Numbered from the stretch's first letter, positions 43,250 to 55,999 are shown. The stretch is 64,000 nucleotides of DNA from Gentiana macrophylla (GCA_026214975.1 JAOBSW010000489.1:1-64000); one strand, 5' to 3'. Numbers and translations are program-made. Notes: generated by a model not told the origin, from the sequence alone.

Positions 43250-43493
43250 ACCGGACGGTTGTCTAGTTTTTGTTTTTCATTTTTCTGTTTGTTTCTGTTT
43301 GTTTCGTTTTTCTGATTGTTTTTCCTGTGTTTATTTCGTTTTAATTTCCTGTTTTAGTTGATAAACGTTTAGGTAACTAGTTAATTAGGGTTTTAGTTAG
43401 GGTTTAAGATCTTCTTTTATAGTTCTCTTGTGATTAGATTTTCTATTCTTTTCTCTGCAGTTTTTCTCTTTTCCTGTTTCGTTTTCTGCTTCT

Positions 43494-43693
43494 GAACGGG
43501 CGTCTAGACCAGTGGACGCCCGTCTGTTCTAAATTTCTGGACTCTGAATCATATTTAGCTTTTCGGACGAGCGTCCATCCAATTTGGACATCCGTCCAGT
43601 TCTTCAGCTAGTCAGACGAGCGTTTGAACTATCAGACGCCTGTCTAGCTCAACTTCTAGGCAGACGCCCATCCAGTTTTCTGGACGTCCGTCT
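43494..43693 (+). repeat. palindrome cluster between PBS and gag (copy B)
   Basis: Pairs as in copy A: GAACGGGCGTCT with GGACGCCCGTCT, GGACGAGCGTCC with GGACATCCGTCC, AGACGAGCGTTT with AGACGCCTGTCT, then AGACGCCCATCC with GGACGTCCGTCT. Several carry C-to-T or G-to-A changes in CG. Confidence 0.8.
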
Positions 43694-43807
43694 GTTCCCC
43701 GGTCTTAACTATTTCTATTTCTTTTTCTTTCCTTAGGCTTTAAATTTTAAGTTTAGGTTTCCTTATTCTTAGTTTTAGTTCTTAACCACCTGTTTGTTGT
43801 CCGGTTT

Positions 43808-45591
43808 ATGCAAACTCGGAGTCAAAAGGGACCGTTATTATACACCCTGACCCCGAGCGAACCATAGTCCGGCCAAACAGGCGGATTTTCCATTCTGCGG
43901 TTCTGGCAGACAGAGCCGAGCGAGACCTTGAAGATCAACTAGCAAAGGAAATCACTGATTTTGTGATAATGGCCGCTAATAATAGACGTACGTTGGCAGA
44001 CTACGCCATGCCAGGCGAAGTCAAAGTCAACCCGGCTATTCTTATTCCAGCCATTACCGCACAAACCTTCGAACTCAAGCCAGGACTTATCCAGATGATG
44101 TAGCATGCATCAATTTTTCATGGCTACCAATCAGAGAATCCGCATACCCACTTACACACATTCTTAGAGATATGCGGTACTACACGCATCCAAGGAGTAA
44201 GTGAGGATGCGATAAAGCTGAAACTTTTTCCTTTTTCTTTGAAAGGAGAGGCTAAAGAGTGGTACACCTCTCTTCCCTCTGAATCCATCAACACCTGGGC
44301 CGAACTCGAAAAGGAGTTTTTGAGTCAATACTTTCCACCTTCAAAGACGGCCCAGTGTCTGAATGAAATTTTCACATTCTATCAGAAGGAAAAGGAATCT
44401 TTCTTCGAGGCATGGAAAAGGTTTAAGTCTCTTCTGCGTAAATGTCCCCACCATGGCTTGCCTTTGGAGAGGCAAGTCAATACTTTCTTCAGTGGTTTGA
44501 CCGAGCTTGCTAAAGGCATGGTCAACAGTTCATCTGGTGGGGCGTTTCTGAAAAAGACGCCTGATGAGGGGTGGGCATTGTTCGAGGACATTGCCAAATA
44601 CAATTATGCCCCCTCCTATCAAGCAATACAGGCACCTCCTCCTCCTCCCAAGGTTGAAGAGGTGAATGTTCAAAATCTCATTGCCATGCTGCAAAAAGGT
44701 GGCGATTCTCAAATGACAGCGTCGTCTAATTGTCCCAATCCGAAAGTTATCAGGCTCTTTCACTTTTACGTAACTCTCAAGTTCAGATCTTGTGAAAATT
44801 GCCGCCGACCGGTCACATGTCGGCCAAGTGTCAATTTCGATCCCCTCGCTCATCAAGTCAATCTTTGTTCATAATAATGGGCATGTATAATCCGACCACA
44901 TGCCAAGTATGTGATGATCCGGGCACATCGCCGTCGTCCCATGATTGGGCGAATCTCGAAATTAATGCTTTCTCGCCACCCAATCGAGATGTAATAATCA
45001 ATACTCTGGCCAGAGTAATTTTCAAAATCAGGGTTTTCATCAGAATCCAAATTTCAACCCCAATTCAAATTTTCAAAATCAGAGCTTTAATCGAAACCCC
45101 AGTTCAATCGAACTGTAATTCCAATTTTTGAATCCACAAACAAAGGTTCAATCGAATTGGCCTGCCAATTCTAATTCTCAGTTTCAAACTCGGCCTAGCC
45201 AGCCATCTCCCTAGAACTTCCAAAACTCTCAAGGCCCCTCCCACTCAAATGATATAAAAGCCGAATGGAATTCATTTCGGGAGGAGCAAAGCAGGACGAT
45301 GAAAAGTCTTGAGAGGCAAATCAGGCAAATTGGTGAGCGATTAGCTTCCAGACCATCAGGCATTTGCCCGACTTTATGGAAAAGAATCCAAAAGGCGGTC
45401 AAAGTTGCTCAGGCCGATATAAGCAACGACCAATGCATCGACCTCGTGCCAACAATGCAATACGGTAAAAGAGGAGGAGGTCGGGCGATGAATTTAAGAA
45501 GTGGCACTCGGTGAGTGGTCCCCCTGGCTTCCAGGGAAACCACTAGCCCCTCCTGCCAATGATGGTGCAGGAGGGGAAGTTGAGCACCCAT
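43808..45591 (+). pseudogene. Athila gag, copy B, 5' part
   Basis: ATG at 43808 (MQTRSQKGPLL). Early frameshifts and a TAG at 44101 (in LIQMM-stop-HASIFHGYQSENP) break the first part. 44239-44874 is open over the gag core (GEAKEWYTSLPSESINTWAELE, PPSKTAQCLNEIFTFYQKE, CPHHGLPLERQVNTFFSGL). The zinc knuckle near 44900 is damaged (CQVCDDPGTS...). The Asn/Phe-rich linker and the MKSLERQIRQIGERL coiled coil (45299-45345) follow. The frame is cut at 45591 by the copia insertion and resumes at 54945. Confidence 0.85.
45587..45591. repeat. target-site duplication CCCAT, left copy
   Basis: CCCAT directly before TGTTGGAATAG. The right copy is at 54940-54944. Confidence 0.9.
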
Positions 45592-47571
45592 TGTTGGAAT
45601 AGTGTCCTAAACCCAATCGGGTTGGACCGGATCCGCCGGGTCGGATCATTTCTACTATTTCTTTATGTTTATACATATATATAATGGCTTTTATGTTGTC
45701 ATATATACGTTTCTTCTAAAGAACCAATTATGAATTGTTATATGATAACGTCCTTAGTATTAAATCGTGATGATAGAAACCAAGATAGGCGATTATGGTT
45801 GATGAGATCTCTAATCACTTTAATAAGTTTGATACTTAAATGTCTCTAGTCGATGTACTATTAAAGCAGGGCATTGATAGTATAAGCAGACTAGCACGTA
45901 TTAGATGTCTTCGTCTTTAGAGGCGGGGATAGATCTCGTCTCATCGAAGTGTAGAGACACTTGGGTATGCACGTGGACGTGTATTAGAGAATGCGTGACG
46001 TTAGATCGACTCCACTTACACGGATAAGTGTCACACTATGTGACGGTTGTGTAATTATCCTTAAGACCGGAGTCTTCATGGCATCACGGTGTGGATTGTC
46101 ATGCTTTGACACTATTGAGGTTTCCTCTAGCCACGGGGCGATCATGCGGTAGTGATTGGGTGTGATACTGAAGCATGCGGAGTATACATGATTGGTCGTC
46201 CGGGAATCGCGTATCCTATGATTGGGATCGAATATCCGAAATGGCCTTCTTATAAGGAATGTCTTACTCTCGTGAATCTTTGCAAAGTGGGAGTAAATGA
46301 GTTACTTCGAGAGAGCTTGATATCCAGATTATAAGATACGGTCGTTGATGTTTTGACACTCGACTAACGACCGTATGGATGTTATTACAGCGATAGGATT
46401 GTAAGTTACACGGTAACTGTTTCACATGAAAGGTAGTAGTCATTGCATTTGACTCTTCCGATGATTGGGGGTCACGGTGTGTTGCTAGACGCTATCCCGT
46501 GATCGTTAGGCATGAAGGGCATTTTCGTAATTTGCACTTTGTGTCTACGGCCAACATATTCGGAAGCCTATCGGGTCACACACATATGAACATCTAGCCG
46601 GATTAAAATGTGGTTATAAATGATAACCAAATAAGGAAAGTTTATCTCAAGACTATAAAGGTTATAGTGGTAAATTAATATGGTGGTATTTATTTATTAT
46701 GAATAAATTAAATACAAGATATTAATAATATTGATTAATTAAAGAATATTCCGGATGCCAATTTATTGGCTAAAGGTGGTGCAATTTTGGAGTGTATAAG
46801 ATACACTTGGATTGTGCAATTTAATTAATGGTGTTACCATATATTAATATAAGATATTAATATTTTATATATTATACACACATGCGTGTGTGAAGTACAT
46901 TTGAGATGTACATGCGCACTAATTTAGTGTGCACATATAATATATATAGATTTATATATATGTGATATATATGCATATGTAAATTGATTTATGGTAATAT
47001 AATAAAAGATAAATATTGTCAATATAAGATATTGACAATATCTTGGAAATATTCAATATAAGATATTGACAATATCCTAGATTTATTTGATATAAGATAT
47101 CACAATAAATGAGATAAATCAATCAATTATATTTTCCTTATTTTATTGGGAAAATGTTTTCTTCTCCTCCACACTATATGGGGCGCCACCTACACTATAA
47201 TTAAGAGGTGGGTGTCAAGCTCTTTTGCACAACACAATTCCAAGAACTAATAGTTCTTGTGTAAAATAGAGAGCATCCTATAGAGAGTTGGAGAGAGGGG
47301 AAAAAGGCCGGTCTAGCAACCGGAGTTTTCCAATAGCAATCCATGATGGGAATTCCGTGGGCTGTTCGTGTGGACTAGCGGTAGAGGCCGAACACTTGGG
47401 CGGCTCTATGCAGAACTACTCTCCTTAGACGGTCAAAGCGTCGATCTTTTAGATCAACCAAGGTAACCACCGTCTTTAGCTTATTTGTTTATTGCTTAAA
47501 CGAAGTCGATCTTGGGTAAAAGGAAATCAAAATTTTGAATTCCGATGCGTTCCCGCGTAGATTTCCTAACA
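45592..47571 (+). repeat. 5' LTR of copia element in Athila B
   Basis: 1980 bp, TGTTGGAATAG... to ...TTTCCTAACA. Contains AT-rich repeats with the palindrome GATATTGACAATATC (about 47032-47080) and a TATA-like box at 47196-47203 that reads TATAATTA, where the 3' LTR has TATAAATA. Confidence 0.95.
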
Positions 47572-47572
47572 G

Positions 47573-47584
47573 TGGTATCGGAGC
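47573..47584 (+). other. primer-binding site, tRNA-iMet type
   Basis: TGGTATCGGAGC one base after the LTR end. The usual copia PBS is TGGTATCAGAGC, complementary to initiator tRNA-Met; one base differs. Confidence 0.9.
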
Positions 47585-49650
47585 GAGCTTCGAGCTTAAG
47601 CAATGAGCATGTTAAATTGCGTAGTTAATTTTATCGTTTAAAACACGTAATTAAAAGATGAAAGATTTTTGATTCGCAGAAGTGATACATGAAAAGAAAA
47701 AGAAAAAAAAAACGAGATCGGGTGGTGCTTGGCCGACTGGCGGCGGCCGACGGCGGCGGCGGGCGTTAGAGGCAACTCTTGCCGGCGATCGGTTGACGAT
47801 CAATCTTTGGCGGATCTCCAAATTTTTGTTTTGTGTATTTTGTGATTCAATATGGTTCATAGTTGTGATTGTTAATTTCCCTTTGTTTAGTTGTGTCATG
47901 TGGCTAACCAATGGTTCAAATAGTTTGGCTATTGGGATGCCACATGGCATTAAAATAATAATGGTCTTTCCAAACTTTGTTTGGAATAGGCTAAGCCCTT
48001 CCAAATATTTGATTTGGAAAGAGCAGCGCAAGCTTACTTCCAAAATTTTGATTTTGGAAAGTGGCGTGCCTAAACCAAAATTATTTGGCCTTTCCAAATA
48101 TTTGATTTGGAATAGGCCAAGCCTTTCAAATATTTGATTTGTAAAAGGCTTGAAGCAGCTAAGCCACTTCCAAAATTTTGATTTTGAAAAGTGGCTGCGC
48201 TAAGCCAAATTTGGTTTAGAAACCAAGCATCCCTTTTGATTACGAATCAAAAGGAAAGAAACAAAAGAGAAATAATTTTAATTTTGATTTATTTTGGAAT
48301 AGTTCTAATTTATTAAAATTAAAATTAAAATCGGTTTAAAATTAATCGTTAATTTTATTTCGATTAAAATCATTTAATTAATTAAATGTTAATTAGTTAA
48401 TTGATTGGATAAAATTATTTAATAGATTAAATGTTAATTGATTAATTAAGACGCAAGTAGTTAAATTTTAATTTTATCTTTTTCATAAGATTTTATTGTA
48501 TGGATTAGATATAGTAGATATAATATGATTATATGGACCCCGATTGATCATGGACTCGACCGATAGGATAGATGTGAATGATTTAATTTTTCTGTTGGTT
48601 TAAAAAAAAATTGTCCTAGGCCGTTATGAAGAACGTGACCTAGTTTATTTTCTGCATTTATCCCATTCCCGTTGACTCCCTCCGTGTGCGGCGGGTGTAT
48701 TTATTTTATTAGATAGAATTAAATGTAACAAGAATGGAGCAGAAGATGGAGACTAAAGAAAGAAAAAATAAAGATCCCATTGGAGAATGGCGCATTAAAG
48801 ATCCTATTGGCGGTTGCCGCTACCTTAGATTGTGACCCGCGGTTTCGTCAGTTTGTATTCAAAACCGCACCTAGGAAAAGTCCATGATCATACCGGTTAC
48901 TTTACGCATTTATTTATTTTGTGCTTGTATTTATTTTATATGATACGATAGATGCATGACTAGGCACGATCTAGATAAATGTGTAGGATATATATCTATA
49001 GAGATAGATATAATTGATGAGACCGAAATTAAAATTAATTAAGTGAATTAATTTACGAAAAATACTTCCACAACAAAAACCAAGTCGAAATATTGTCTCC
49101 CAATATTATAACGACGGTGAAGAGCCTGTGTTCGGATCCAACTGATCGACCACCGCCGGGAGTTGACCTACCTCGGGTATATCGTCGTTATTGAGATATG
49201 ATCGTATGAGATCTCATGAATATTGGGTTATGACTTGACTAGAGTCTTTCGGTGATTGGCCACCGTCAGGGCCGTCTGACTTTAGAGACAAGGGGTTGAC
49301 TAACATATAGTGATGTGTATCGCCAAAGAGTTGACTAGTCAACCACTGAGAATCACATAGAGATGTGAATGGTAAAGAGTTACCTACCTTTCGAAATTAT
49401 CTTGGTTGATCGACCACCGCCGGGAATCAAGGTAACTAGATTGGATCTCAGCCACTAAAGAATTTTGAAATATTCTTGAAAGTCAATTGGGAGTAGTTGA
49501 CTAGTGGGAGCAAAATCATAAACTAAAAGACCATTTTTGATTTTGCGTGTATAAACAACAACACTCTTTTATTTTCATTTTTATGTTGTAGTTTTAGCAA
49601 ACTTTATATTTATGTTTTATTCTCGATTAGTAAAACCAAATTATGACTGT
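47585..49650 (+). other. long untranslated leader of the copia element
   Basis: Contains a GC-rich CGGCGGCGGCGGGCG patch (47742-47765), repeated AATATTTGATTTGGAA words (48000-48190) and GACCACCGCCGGGA repeats (49147, 49411). No start codon with a long frame follows. Confidence 0.55.
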
Positions 49651-50600
49651 TACCTTTTGAGAAACGTTCTCAAATATGGTTAAGTAATATTAATCCTTTT
49701 AAAATAAGCAATGACATGAGCAATCCCGTTATAGTAGTTAGAGACAAGGAGACTACATATCTGATGCAGTAATCCAAGACTTTAATTATTAAAGAAAACG
49801 GAAGCTCGTGATAGTGGATACGATCCAATATAATCATTCGGTCATACGATGACGAGTTATTCAAACGTTGGATAAGAATGACTAGACCGAATTTTGGAAA
49901 TGATGTTTTCAAAATTGTAAGATTTAAGTATCGACTTAATTCTATCATTGCTTAAAGGTTAATTAAATAGTTAATGTTTTAAATACGATTTAAAAGGTTA
50001 AATAAACTATTTAATAAACTTTAGATTTTCTTTATGAAAGGAAATCAAAGACATAGCTCTTGTGATCTTTCTTAAGTCTTATGAAGACTACACCAAGAAA
50101 TATTTACAAGTGCTTGAAGGATTAAAAAGGAAATTTAGGGCATGTGCTTAAATAGAGAACTTATTGAAGTTTCTATTATAGGCAAGTGAGTTGAGATAAA
50201 TCTATCTAAGTTCAAGTCAACTCTTAGATATATGATATCTTGCGAGTGTGATTAAATTAGAAAGATTAAATACAGATATGGAAGGTGAAGCAAACGTTGT
50301 AACACTTACCATATTCTGGATCTAGTAAACTGATAAGGGGACTAAATAAATGTTATAATGTTCCGGTTCTTATGAAGAACATGCTTTCAGTTATTTGTTA
50401 GGATTTAGTAGACATATTCAATTGTTAAGAATAAATGTTATTCCGATAAAGTTGGATGGTCACTGAATCTAACATACTAGATTGTTGTCACTATATAGTT
50501 GATATATGTGATAAGACCTCAACTAAATATTTGTGTGGCTGTTATCCTTAATATTTGTGGTTGTTCTAGACATAGTCTCTCTGGAAGGAAAGCGTGTAAT
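49651..50600 (+). pseudogene. expected gag region of the copia element, not recognisable
   Basis: The position corresponds to copia gag, but no frame longer than about 60 codons on the + strand and no zinc knuckle can be seen. It is either decayed beyond recognition or replaced. Confidence 0.3.
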
Positions 50601-50619
50601 TAAACGTCATTCTGATGAT

Positions 50620-51740
50620 GTTGAACCATATGATTATGAATCTTGTGGATAATACGTATCTTATCTAAAGATGACTAAAATACCCTTTTATGAAAAAGGT
50701 TGTAAAATCTAGAAAAATTGTCTAAAGCCTAAACATACCGATGTTTGTTGGCTTGTGACAATTAATGCCACAAATAATTGTTCGTTAAATCTCTATGACT
50801 ATTTTTAGAAATAGTCAAGTGTACTCAGTGAAGTGAAAAATTCGGAAGCCCGAAAAGTTCGAGCTAGTACGAATATGAGATTGATGAGCTACTTAGGAAT
50901 TAATTTTCAATTGGATTGAAGTAATTAATACCTGAAGGGTGTTTCAGAAGTCGTTTGAAAAGGAATAAGATTCTTCCCTTGAAGGATACCATCTTTGGGA
51001 TACGTAATTAGATTGTGTTCCCAAAATGGAAATAACACTTTATATGATAAAGGTGTGACGCAAGCCATGCGAAGTATCCCTTACCAGTTTCGGGATAGTG
51101 CCCTTATACTTAACCGAGTTCCAAAGAATAAAGGTTGAATAAATTCCATATTAGATATGGAAGAAGATAATGTCGAATCTATCTTAAACGATGATTTGAA
51201 GTTGTCATAGGCAAAGTCAGAAAGGCTTGGAGCCTGGTACGACATATGCAACTTTGTGGAATATCTTAGCAAGTACGCTAGATATTATTTACCTGTCCGC
51301 GGAGCAAAATGTTTGTCTCCAAACATGCTGTCCTCTAAAGGAAGTGTTTCTTCCAAGAGAAGCAGTGGGAGTGAATCAGATCTCAAAAGAGTTTGAGAAC
51401 CACAAAGATATATTCAACCATAGGAACGTGAGCGGACGCCACATAGCGATGAGGTCTAGAACACTGCTCAGAGCACACAAAAGTTCTGTAAGTCTGTGGA
51501 AGACCTTAAGCCTGAAAAGGCTGCTGGTATATTCATCTTGAAGAATGAATATCTCACGACTTATGAAAGAATGTTTGAAAGGCAATATTGAGAGATATGG
51601 CTAGGAGCCATAATATCTGAATTAGACTCCATCAGTGACAACCAGGTTGTGAACCTAGTCTGTCTTACCTAAGGAGTGTCCCTGAAAGTCGACATGGACG
51701 ATAATATGATTACCATAAGGCTATAGTGGACGAATTTGAA
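50620..51740 (+). pseudogene. decayed integrase to RT entry of the copia element
   Basis: Short blocks in the right order: KMTKIPFYEKG and HTDVC (about 50670-50750; integrase N-terminal region), ILNRVPKNKG (about 51100-51135), MFVSKHAVL (51309-51335), and WLGAIISELDSISDNQVVNLV then VDMDDNMIT (about 51600-51710; RT entry). Between them stops are dense. Identity of these blocks is from memory of copia pol, each is short, but order and spacing support it. Confidence 0.6.
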
Positions 51741-51879
51741 GGTATGAGGTGTAAACCTTGTAATTACCTTTATCTTTGCCGGTGAGCCCGATTCTATTCG
51801 GGATGATGCTTGTTATAACTTCGTATCATGGCTATATGATAGTGTTGAAGACGTTGGGCAGAAAGCTCAATGTTTATAG

Positions 51880-52900
51880 ATGATAACATGATATGTAAGC
51901 CCACGATATCCATTTATGGACTCAAACAAGTTTCTCTAGACGATTTCTTTGTTTGATAATCAAAGGAGTTTGATTTAGTCAAAAGAAGGATATGCCCAAT
52001 GTGCAAGATGGATAGTGGGAGTGTGTTATGATTTTTGAGCAAGGTATTAGATATCTATCTCGAGAATTATCACCCCATATCACAGTCAATTAATGTTTGG
52101 TAGTTCAAGGTCTTTGTGAAAGCATTTGGATTAGTAGTTCTTATTTTAGAAATAAGAATCTATAGCGATAGATTTAACTGCTGTTAGATTATAGTTTACC
52201 TATATAGATGTGATGCTAAAAGAAGTTTAGCATAGATCGCGAGATCTGTCTATGTTAGGACATTGGTCCTAAAGATAAGGTGAAAGATGATGCTTATGGA
52301 AGGTTTCCTTCGCTACTGTGATAGGAACCATCTTATAGGTGATGCCAGATGTTCATAGTCCATGAATAGTCATGAGAAAGTATGAAAGTAGATCTGGTGA
52401 AGGTTGAGAATACCCTTAAACAAGTTAAGGAAAATTTTCTAGTTTATTGAAACTTGGAATTAAATAAGCGTAGATATACAGACGTAAATCCTGAGTCTTA
52501 TGAAGGCAAGTGGGAGCTACTGTCTGGGTTTGCAATCACTTTGATTAAGTGATACAGTGAGCTGGAAATGTTCTAGCATATGGGTCACTGTAAATTCTAC
52601 AACTAGGCCAAAACACAGTAGTGCCTTAGAAGCATGCGGGCAAAAGATACATGGATCTAGAAGGTTCATTCACGAACCTTGTACGGTTCTTCCACCTTTT
52701 CTATATAGTGATATAGTAAGTGGATTCATTGCTTGAAGCAAGGACCTGTGGTCTCGTCGAGAGATTCATGTGTGTGTTGAGGCGGTTCCTTTGACTTGGT
52801 CATTTGGAACATGATATGAAGATAGTCTCGAGTCCTCATGGATAGCGATCCGTTTAAGGCTAGAGTTGGTTGCGAGTATTGCATGAGATTCTTGTGTTTC
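51880..52900 (+). pseudogene. decayed RT and RNase H of the copia element
   Basis: Blocks: ISIYGLKQVS (about 51908-51937), FDLVKRRICPMCKMDSGSV (about 51970-52026), LILEIRIYSDRFN (about 52140-52178). The YxDD box should lie between but is not seen. RNase H is represented only by vague wording near 52520-52790. The domain is dead. Confidence 0.55.
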
Positions 52901-52940
52901 AACTTGGTCTTGTGTGTGTGCGAGTGATTGGTTTTAGGCC

Positions 52941-52950
52941 AAGTGGGAGA
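52941..52950 (+). other. polypurine tract of the copia element
   Basis: AAGTGGGAGA followed directly by the 3' LTR start TGTTGGAATAG. This is the common plant copia PPT. Confidence 0.9.
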
Positions 52951-52951
52951 T

Positions 52952-54939
52952 TGTTGGAATAGTGTCCTAAACCCAATCAAAGTTGGACCGGATCCGGCGG
53001 GTCGGATCATTTCTACTATTTCTTTATGTTTATACATATATATAATGGCTTTTATGTTGTCATATATACGTTTCTTCTAAAGAACCAATTATGAATTGTT
53101 ATATGATAACGTCCTTAGTATTAAAGCGTGATAGAGAAACCATGATAGGCAATTATGGTTGATGAGATCTCTAATCACTTTAATAAGTTTGATACTTAAA
53201 TGTCTCTAGGCGATGTACTATTAAGCAGGGCATTGATAGTATAAAGCAGACTAGCACGTATTAGATGTCTTACGTCTTTTAGGCGAGGATAGATCTCGCT
53301 CTATCGAAGTGTAGAGACACTTGGGTATGCGCACGTGGACGTGTATTAGAGAATGCGTACGTTAGACTGACCCACTTACACGGATAAGTGTCACACTATG
53401 TGACGGTTGTGTAATTATCCTTAAGACCGGAGTCTTCATGGCATCACGGTGTGGATTGTCATGCTTTGACACTATTGAGGTTTCCACAGCCACGGGCGAT
53501 CATCATGCGGTAGTGATTGGGTGTGATATTGAAGCATCGCGGAGTATACATGATTGGTCGTCCGGGAATCGCGTATCCTATGATTGGGATCGAATATCCG
53601 AAATGGCCTTCTTATAAGGAATGTCTTACTCTCGTGAATCTTTGCAAAGTGGGAGTAAATGAGTTACTTCGAGAGAGCTTGATATCCAGATTATAAGATA
53701 CGGTCGTTGATGTTTTGACACTCGACTAACGATTGTATGGATGTTATTACAAATGATAGGATTGTAAGTTACACGTAATCGCTGTTTCACATGAAAGGTA
53801 GTAGTCATTGCATTTGTCTCTTCCGATGATTGGGGTCACGGTGTGTTGCTAGAGACGCTATCCCGTGATCGTTAGGCATGAAGGGCATTTTAAGTAATTT
53901 GCACTTTGTGTCTACGGCCAACATATTCGGAAGCCTATCGGGTCACACACATATGAACATCTAGCCGGATTAAAATGTGGTTATAAATGATAACCAAATA
54001 AGGAAAGTTTATCTCAAGACTATAAAGGTTATAGTGATAAATTAATATGGTGGTATTTATTTATTATGAATAAATTAAATACAAGATATTAATAATATTG
54101 ATTAATTAAAGAATATTCCGGATGCCAATTTATTGGCTAAAGGTGGCGCAATTTTGGAGTGTATAAGATACACTTGGATTGTGCAATTTAATTAATGGTG
54201 TTACCATATATTAATATAAGATATTAATATTATATATATTATACACACATGCGTGTGTGAAGTACATTTGAGATGTACATGCGCACTAATTTAGTGTGCA
54301 CATATAATATATATAGATTTATATATATGTGATATATGTACATGTGTAAATTGATTTATGGTAATATAATAAAAGATAAATATTGTCAATATAAGATATT
54401 GACAATATCTTGGAAATATTCAATATAAGATATTGACAATATCCTAGATTTATTTGATATAAGATATCACAATAAATGAGATAAATCAATCAATTATATT
54501 TTCCTTATTTTATTGGGAAAAAGGTTTTCTTCTCCTCCACACTATATGGGGCGCCACCTACACTATAAATAAGAGGTGGGTGTCAAGCTCTTTTGCACAA
54601 CACAATTCCAAGAACTAATAGTTCTTGTGTAAAATAGAGAGCATCCTATAGAGAGTTGGAGAGAGGGGAAAAAGGCCGGTCTAGCAACCGGAGTTTTCCA
54701 ATAGCAATCCATGATGGGATTCCGGCGGGCTGTTCGTGTGGACTAGCGGTAGAGGCCGAACACTTGGGCGGCTCTATGCAGAACTACTCTCCTTAGACGG
54801 TCAAAGCGTCGATCTTTTAGATCAGCCAAGGTAACCACCGTCTTTAGCTTATTTGTTTATTGCTTAAACGAAGTCGATCTTGGGTAAAAGGAAATCAAAA
54901 TTTTGAATTCCGCTGCGTTCCCGCGTAGATTTCCTAACA
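52952..54939 (+). repeat. 3' LTR of copia element in Athila B
   Basis: 1988 bp, same ends as the 5' LTR. Differences I noticed are mostly one- to three-base indels and single changes, e.g. near 52978, 53125, 53225 and 54224; long runs are identical. TATA box TATAAATA at 54564-54571. Confidence 0.95.
54564..54571 (+). promoter_or_regulatory. TATA box in copia 3' LTR
   Basis: TATAAATA in the context CTACACTATAAATAAGAGGTGG. The matching site in the 5' LTR (47196) is TATAATTA, which is weaker. Confidence 0.6.
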
Positions 54940-54944
54940 CCCAT

Positions 54945-55999
54945 TATCCCCTGTCCTGCAAGAGCATACTCGGGTGGCTGATTCCCCGAGAAATGAAAGA
55001 GTTGAAACACCTCAGGTGGCTGTACCCCTGCGAAAAAAAGATTCGGTTGAGAGTCAGGTGGCTGATCCCCTAACCAATAAGAAGTCTGAAAAAGTGGTGA
55101 GGTGGAAAGATCTGGAAGACAAGGCCGTAAGTGCATCCTCAAAGAAAGTCTTTTCTGAGAGTGACCTTAAAAAGCTTCCATTTCCACCTAGAAAAAGCAA
55201 CATTCCCTTGCATTAAGATAAGAAGTACGAAAAGGTGCTTAACTTGCTGAAAAATACTCAGGTTAATCTTCCACTCTCAGAAGTTTTGGTTGAAATGCCT
55301 AAGTACACCAAGTTTATCAAGGATGTTGTTTCTTCTAAAAAGAAGTTAGCAGACATGGATCGAGCAATTGGTGAGGACTGCTCAATGGTCATTTATCAAG
55401 ACTTACCAATCAAGAGAGGTGACTCATGCAAGTTTGTGCTCACATTGCAGATGGGAGGCCTAGTCTTCCCAAATTCTTTATGTGACCTGGGGGCATCCAT
55501 CAGCTTGATGCCGTTGTCTGTTTGCAATCAGCTTGGTTTACAAGATCTTCTAGAACCCACAACCATGAACCTTCAGTTCGCCGATAGATCTTCCAAGAAA
55601 GCTTCAGGGATCCTGAAAGACGTATTAGTTCAAATTGATAGGTTCACCTTCCTAGTTGACTAGTACGTCTTAGATATGGAGAAAGGTGAGGATGTTCCCC
55701 TGATTCTTGGAAGACCCTTCCTTTCTACAGCTAGAGCCCTCATCGATTGTGATGGTGGGCAAGTAACTATTCGAGTTGGTGACCAGGAGGTGAGCTATAG
55801 TGTCTCTAAATCTATTCAAGTACCCTCTGGTTCTCCAACCGGCTTTTCCATTGAGGAATCAATTATCGACTTCAATGGTATGCCGGACGAGCAAGTCAAG
55901 GTCGTGGAGGCGGAATATGAGCGATTGATCGATAATCTGAATAGTCATGGTGTGGTTAATCTAGATCGATTAGCGGTGACTTTGAGGATGAGTTATTAA
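54945..55999 (+). pseudogene. Athila gag end and aspartic protease, copy B
   Basis: 54974-55216 encodes a charged gag tail with repeated VADPL/VAVPL units. 55235-55663 and 55676-55999 are one frame with a single TAG at 55661-55663: VEMPKYTKFIKDVVSSKKK, GGLVFPNSLCDLGASISLMP (active Asp 55484-55486), RFTFLVD-stop-YVLDMEKGEDVPLILGRPFLSTARALIDCDGGQVTIRVGDQEV. Copy A has TGG (Trp) at the stop position, so a G-to-A change is likely. Apart from it the protease frame is intact for 255 codons. Confidence 0.85.

Larger units (their letters stand above)
45592..54939 (+). mobile_element. copia LTR retrotransposon inserted in gag of Athila B
   Basis: A 9348-bp element with two LTRs (45592-47571, 52952-54939), a PBS like tRNA-iMet (47573-47584), a PPT (AAGTGGGAGA, 52941-52950) and a perfect 5-bp target-site duplication CCCAT. 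The internal region is in copia order: a long leader (47585-49650), then faint gag, integrase, RT and RNase H traces. No frame is intact. LTRs are close to identical over long runs, which contrasts with the decayed interior. The host gag frame reads through on both sides if the element and one CCCAT are removed. Confidence 0.9.

Noticed and set aside
47651..48137. Two opposite-strand open frames of about 150 codons in the copia leader
   Set aside because: They lie in the untranslated leader just after the PBS, over GC-rich and AATATTTGATTTGG repeats; no protein similarity.
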